In this document: piece after piece, positions 60,520 through 64,000 of the stretch
Layout: the number at the start of each line of letters is the position of its first letter
Numbering within the stretch: the stretch's first letter is position 1
Assembly (NCBI GenBank): GCA_036274895.1
Contig: DASUEU010000074.1
Coordinates: 1 to 64,000 of the forward strand
DNA length: 64,000 nt
Direction: 5' to 3'
Origin: CALMKX01 sp036274895
Lineage (GTDB): Bacteria; Acidobacteriota; Thermoanaerobaculia; Multivoradales; SZUA-115
Notes under the pieces: model-generated
Seen by the model: the letters and a program-made list of their open reading frames with translations, nothing else
What the model was told of the DNA's origin: nothing
Databases searched by the model: none
Program-made: the position numbers and the translations under genes

Positions 60520-61533
60520 TTGTCCTCTCGAACCCTCTTGGAAGAGCGCCTCGCCGGCGTCCCCGGCTTGACCCTCAAGCCCGGCGAGCCCCTGGCCCGG
60601 CACACCACCTTCAAGATCGGCGGCCCGGCCGAGCTCTTCGTCGACGTGGGCACCGAGGCCGCCCTCTCGGCCCTCCTCGCCGCCGTGCGGGAGGCGGGCT
60701 GCCCCTTCCTGCTGATCGGCCTGGGCTCGAACCTGCTCGTCGCGGACGAGGGCCTGCCCGGGGTGGTGGCACGGCTTTCCGGGGATTTCCGGCGCATCCA
60801 GCTCCACGGCACGCGCGCCCTGGCCGGGGCCGCGGTGGCCCTGCCGCACCTCGCCAAGGCCGCGGCCAAGGCCGGCCTCTCCGGGCTCGAGCCCCTGTGC
60901 GGCTTCCCTTCAACCGTGGGCGGGGCGGTGTGGATGAACGCCGGCTGCTACGGCCGGGAGATCAAGGACGTGCTGATCTCGGCCTGGCTGGTCTACGGCG
61001 ACGGCCGGCGGCAGCGCATCGGCGTCAGAGAGCTGGGCGCCGGCTACCGCTCGACGGCCCTCCAGGCGACCGACGCGTTGGTCACCCGGGCCAGCTTCCG
61101 GCTCCAGCCGGCGGATCCCGCCGCTTGTCTGGCTCAGATCGAGGAGCTCAATGCCCGGCGCTGGGCCAGTCTGCCTTCCGGCGTGGGCAACGCCGGCTCG
61201 ATCTTCAAGAACCCCCCGGGGGACTACGCCGGCCGGCTGATCGAGGCCTGCGGCTTGAAAGGGCGCACGGAGGGTGGTGCCCAGATCAGCGACAAGCACG
61301 CCAACGTCATCGTCAACCGCGGTGGTGCCCGGGCCGGGGACGTGCTCGCTCTGATGCGCGAGGCCCGCCGCGCGGTTGCGGAGCGCTTCGGGGTGACCCT
61401 GCAGCCGGAGGTGGTCCTGGCCGGCGCCGCCCTCACTTCCGATCCGCCGGCGCCACCGTCAACACGTCCCCGGCCGAGCGGGCCGCGAACTCCGGCGCGT
61501 ACATGCCCTGGAGGGTCGCCGGAGCGACCTTGA
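60520..61533 (+). CDS. murB: UDP-N-acetylmuramate dehydrogenase
   Basis: Reduces UDP-GlcNAc-enolpyruvate to UDP-MurNAc in peptidoglycan synthesis. FAD-binding motifs RHTTFKIGGPAELFVDVG and LIGLGSNLLVADEGLPGVV, GFPSTVGGAVWMNAGCYG, the catalytic Ser in GNAGSIFKNPPGDYAG, and Glu in VTLQPEVVLAGAA. It is the shorter (type II) form, without the Tyr loop. TTG at 60,520 is the likely start, just before SSRTLLEERL; TTG at 60,538 is an alternative, and the frame is open well upstream. About 30 residues after the family end are Pro/Arg-rich and lie over the convergent macroglobulin gene. Confidence 0.9.
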   Translation: MSSRTLLEERLAGVPGLTLKPGEPLARHTTFKIGGPAELFVDVGTEAALSALLAAVREAGCPFLLIGLGSNLLVADEGLPGVVARLSGDFRRIQLHGTRALAGAAVALPHLAKAAAKAGLSGLEPLCGFPSTVGGAVWMNAGCYGREIKDVLISAWLVYGDGRRQRIGVRELGAGYRSTALQATDALVTRASFRLQPADPAACLAQIEELNARRWASLPSGVGNAGSIFKNPPGDYAGRLIEACGLKGRTEGGAQISDKHANVIVNRGGARAGDVLALMREARRAVAERFGVTLQPEVVLAGAALTSDPPAPPSTRPRPSGPRTPARTCPGGSPERP

Positions 61534-64000
61534 AAGCGCCGGCGTGGACCGCCCGCAGCCGGTAGCGCAGGGTGTAGGTGCCGGCCGGCAGCCACTCGAT
61601 GAAGAAGTTGGTGGCGCTGTCGCGCACCTCCTCGTAGCGGCCGATCCCCAGATCCCACTGGTATCCCGAGCGCAGGGTCTCGGGCTCGAAGCCGGCGCCG
61701 CGGGGGTCGCGCAAGTGAACGTACTCGGCGGCATGCTTGGCCGAGATCGTAAGCTCCACCTCCACCTGATCACCGGGGGCGAGCGAGGCACCCTCGGCCA
61801 GGGGCTCGAGCCGGCCACCCTGGGCGTCGTGGAGGCGCTTGAAGGTGCGCCGTGACACGGCGAAGAAGTCCCCCGCTGCTGCGGCCGGCGGCTGCTCGGT
61901 CGAATAGTGCCAGGTGGCCGAGGCGAACATCAGGTTGGGGCCCCCGTTGTCCACCCGCACGGCGGAGATCTTGGCCGGCGCCAGCTCCGGCCCGGGGATC
62001 ACCATCCGCGCCTTGCCCGAGTACTCGCCGGGGGGGAACCGGAAAGTCTCCCGCCGTGGCCCGGCGGTCACCGTCGCCTTCTCCTCGACCGCCAGACGCT
62101 CCTCCTGGCGCAGGTAAAGGGCCAGGGAGTACAGCACCTCGGCCGTGCCGCGGGTGGACCGCCAATGGTTGAGCTTCTTGTTGAGGAACAGCCACTGCAC
62201 CAGGCCGGCGCGGCGAGGGTCGCGGGGGGCGATCTCCCCCAGGGTGCGCAGGATGAATGCGTGGCCCTCGATGTCGTCGTTGTACCAGAGCCAGGCTCTC
62301 TCCTCGGGGGCCCAGAAGGTGCCCTGGTCGGGGGTGGTGCGGGCGGAGTCGAGGATGCTGTCAAGCACCAAGCGGGCGTCCGCCGGGCGGCCCTGGCGAT
62401 GGAGGGTGAGGGTGAGATAAGCCTTGAGCAGGGGCGAGTGCTCCTTCCAGTGCCGGAAGGAGGTGTCGACCAGGCGCCTCTGGTCCTCGGGCGTGAACAG
62501 GCCGCCGGTCCAGGACTCGTCCGGGTAGGCGGACAGCACGTAGGCGAGGAACGTGGCGAGCTCGGGGCAGCAGTCCTTGTCGGTCAGCTTGCCGACCAGC
62601 TCTTCTTCGAAGTAGCGGTGCATGTAGCCCCAGGCCTTGACCACCATCTCACGCGGCGGCTCGATGCCGAACTCGAGGCCCTTCGAGAAGCCGAACAGCA
62701 GGTAGAGGGTGATGTAGGGGGAGGGCGGCCCGCCCGGCCACCAGGGGAAGCCGCCATTGGCCGCCTGGGCTTCTTCGAGCTTGGCGAGGGAGGTCCGGCG
62801 CACGCTCGCGGCGACCTGAGGGTCGAGCACCCGCAGGACCGCGAGGTCGGTCTGGCCGCCCCGGGCCTCGGCCAGCCAGGGGGTCTCCTCCAGGGCCATC
62901 TTGCGGTTGGGGTCGGCGGCATCCCAGGGCTCGAGCACCGTCTCCCGCTTGGCCATGGCCTCGGCGGCCCGGGCCACCTCGGGATAGCGACCGAAGAGGC
63001 TCGAGAGGATGGCCGTCGACAGGTAGCGGTTCAAGGTCTGCTCGGTGCACTCGTAGGGGTACTCGACCAGGTAGGGCAGGGCGGAGAGCACGCCGTAGAA
63101 GAGCTGGGCGTCGAGGGTGACCACCAGCTGCTCGTCGAGGCGCGACGGGTCGTCGCCGGCCGCCAGGGCCGGGAAGGCCAGCTCCCGGCTTTCGCCCCCC
63201 TGCAAGGCCGCGAAGCGGGACTCGACCAGGTGCATGCGCCCGGGCAGCACGGGCAGGGGCCGCAGCTCGCCGTCCGAGAAGCTCCCGGCCTTGGCCACGG
63301 CGCGGAAGGCCACCTCACCGAGGCCCGCGGGCACGGTCAGGGGAATGGTGATCGAGGTGGTGCGGCCGGGCTCGACGGCGAAGGCGAGGCCGCGGGCGCG
63401 GGCGGAGGTGAGGCCGAAGTCCGCCAGGCGGCTGGCCTCGGTGGCGGGATCGAAGAGCTCGACGTCGAGCTGGCCGGAGAGCCGGGTCTCGCTGCTGTTG
63501 TCGATCAGCACCTCGACGGCCAGCCGGTCCCCCTCGCGCAGGAAGCGGGGCAGGGAGGGCCGCACGGTGAGCTCGCGCACGGTCTTCACCTTCTCGTTGC
63601 GGGAACCGACGGCGAGATCCTTGGTGACGGCATGGACCCAGAAGGACCACTCGGTCACCGCGTCCGGCACCTCGAAGTCGAAGGCCACCGAGCCGTCCGC
63701 GCCGGTGAGCAGGTGGGGGAAGAAGAAGGCCGTCTCGCGGAAGTCCTTGCGCACGGTGGCCTCTGCGACAGGGGGAGGTGGAACCTCAGGGACCACCGGC
63801 TCGGAGGCGGCCTCCGCCGCCTGGGCTGCGTCCGCGGCCTTGGCCATCACCTTGGGGGCGGCAGGCGCCGGCACGCCGCCGGCCACTCCGCCCTCGACCC
63901 CCCCGGCCACCCCGCCTGGCACTCCTTCCGCCGTCGCCATGCGCATCATCGGCGCATGGCGACCGCGCCCTCCCGGGCCGCCGACGCCGTAATTGTCGAA
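61433..64000 (-). CDS. Alpha-2-macroglobulin family protein, C-terminal part (partial)
   Basis: The frame is open to the window edge, where it reads FDNYGVGGPGGRGRHAP before MMRMATAEG, so the N-terminal half is missing. A GGVxGGV repeat (about 63,886-63,935) is followed by the macroglobulin core: FRETAFFFPHLLTGADGSVA (MG7-like strand), thioester motif CTEQ in YPYECTEQTLNRYLSTA, the all-alpha thioester domain with GGFPWWPGGPPSPYITLYLL, and the C-terminal receptor-binding-like domain. Bacterial macroglobulins trap proteases in the periplasm. The intact CxEQ suggests a working thioester. The 3' end overlaps murB by 101 bp, tail to tail. Confidence 0.9.
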   Translation of the reverse strand, partial: FDNYGVGGPGGRGRHAPMMRMATAEGVPGGVAGGVEGGVAGGVPAPAAPKVMAKAADAAQAAEAASEPVVPEVPPPPVAEATVRKDFRETAFFFPHLLTGADGSVAFDFEVPDAVTEWSFWVHAVTKDLAVGSRNEKVKTVRELTVRPSLPRFLREGDRLAVEVLIDNSSETRLSGQLDVELFDPATEASRLADFGLTSARARGLAFAVEPGRTTSITIPLTVPAGLGEVAFRAVAKAGSFSDGELRPLPVLPGRMHLVESRFAALQGGESRELAFPALAAGDDPSRLDEQLVVTLDAQLFYGVLSALPYLVEYPYECTEQTLNRYLSTAILSSLFGRYPEVARAAEAMAKRETVLEPWDAADPNRKMALEETPWLAEARGGQTDLAVLRVLDPQVAASVRRTSLAKLEEAQAANGGFPWWPGGPPSPYITLYLLFGFSKGLEFGIEPPREMVVKAWGYMHRYFEEELVGKLTDKDCCPELATFLAYVLSAYPDESWTGGLFTPEDQRRLVDTSFRHWKEHSPLLKAYLTLTLHRQGRPADARLVLDSILDSARTTPDQGTFWAPEERAWLWYNDDIEGHAFILRTLGEIAPRDPRRAGLVQWLFLNKKLNHWRSTRGTAEVLYSLALYLRQEERLAVEEKATVTAGPRRETFRFPPGEYSGKARMVIPGPELAPAKISAVRVDNGGPNLMFASATWHYSTEQPPAAAAGDFFAVSRRTFKRLHDAQGGRLEPLAEGASLAPGDQVEVELTISAKHAAEYVHLRDPRGAGFEPETLRSGYQWDLGIGRYEEVRDSATNFFIEWLPAGTYTLRYRLRAVHAGAFKVAPATLQGMYAPEFAARSAGDVLTVAPADRK

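Overview
This very GC-rich window most likely comes from an uncultured or little-studied member of the Acidobacteriota (Thermoanaerobaculia/Holophagae-like). The evidence is a tandem pair of VWFA-related Acidobacterial-domain proteins, three gene pairs of an Acidobacteria-type ECF sigma factor with a Ser/Thr kinase carrying TPRs, many large exported repeat proteins (FG-GAP, BNR, Calx-beta), GGVxGGV repeats, and a C-terminal DGFESGDTSAWS tail. The assignment is inferred from gene content only. The signal peptides, outer-membrane barrels and Lgt indicate a Gram-negative envelope. I saw no rRNA, tRNA, CRISPR array, prophage or intact insertion sequence.

Layout. 0-6.4 kb: an IS481-type transposase tail, a DHH phosphoesterase, a DUF2059 protein, a GlcD-type oxidase, and a tightly coupled lgt-thiD-ypdA-like run. 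6.5-10.6 kb: an operon of two VWFA-Acidobacterial proteins, a holin-III-like membrane protein and a small membrane protein. 10.6-13.5 kb: DUF4177, DUF488, a serine beta-lactamase-fold lipoprotein and an orphan membrane protein. 13.5-28 kb: exported proteins and two sigma/kinase modules, the second divergent from an FG-GAP protein. 28-39 kb: an alpha/beta hydrolase, a 1601-residue exported protein that appears to end in its own outer-membrane barrel, an S9 peptidase, and a Calx-beta protein with a 42-residue poly-Asp linker. 39-46 kb: a FadI-type thiolase, a SpoIIE-type phosphatase and the third sigma/kinase module. 46-56 kb: a histone-deacetylase-family protein with an unassigned C-terminal half, vapBC, Smr, a second composite outer-membrane protein, a PATAN/DUF4388 protein, peroxiredoxin and Uma2. 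56-64 kb: PfpI and PhzF, a SEFIR-TM protein paired with a FlgO/CsgG-like exported protein, recA, murB, and an alpha-2-macroglobulin running off the window.

Two themes stand out. The first is signalling: three sigma/kinase modules plus a SpoIIE phosphatase, a PATAN protein and a membrane SEFIR protein, next to genes for cell-surface proteins. The second is intergenic architecture: several gaps are mosaics of short palindromic repeats, and in two of them different repeat families are nested symmetrically inside one another. The best candidates for an undescribed system are the SEFIR/FlgO pair (57.1-59.1 kb) and the two composite outer-membrane proteins (29.2-34.0 and 49.3-52.2 kb).
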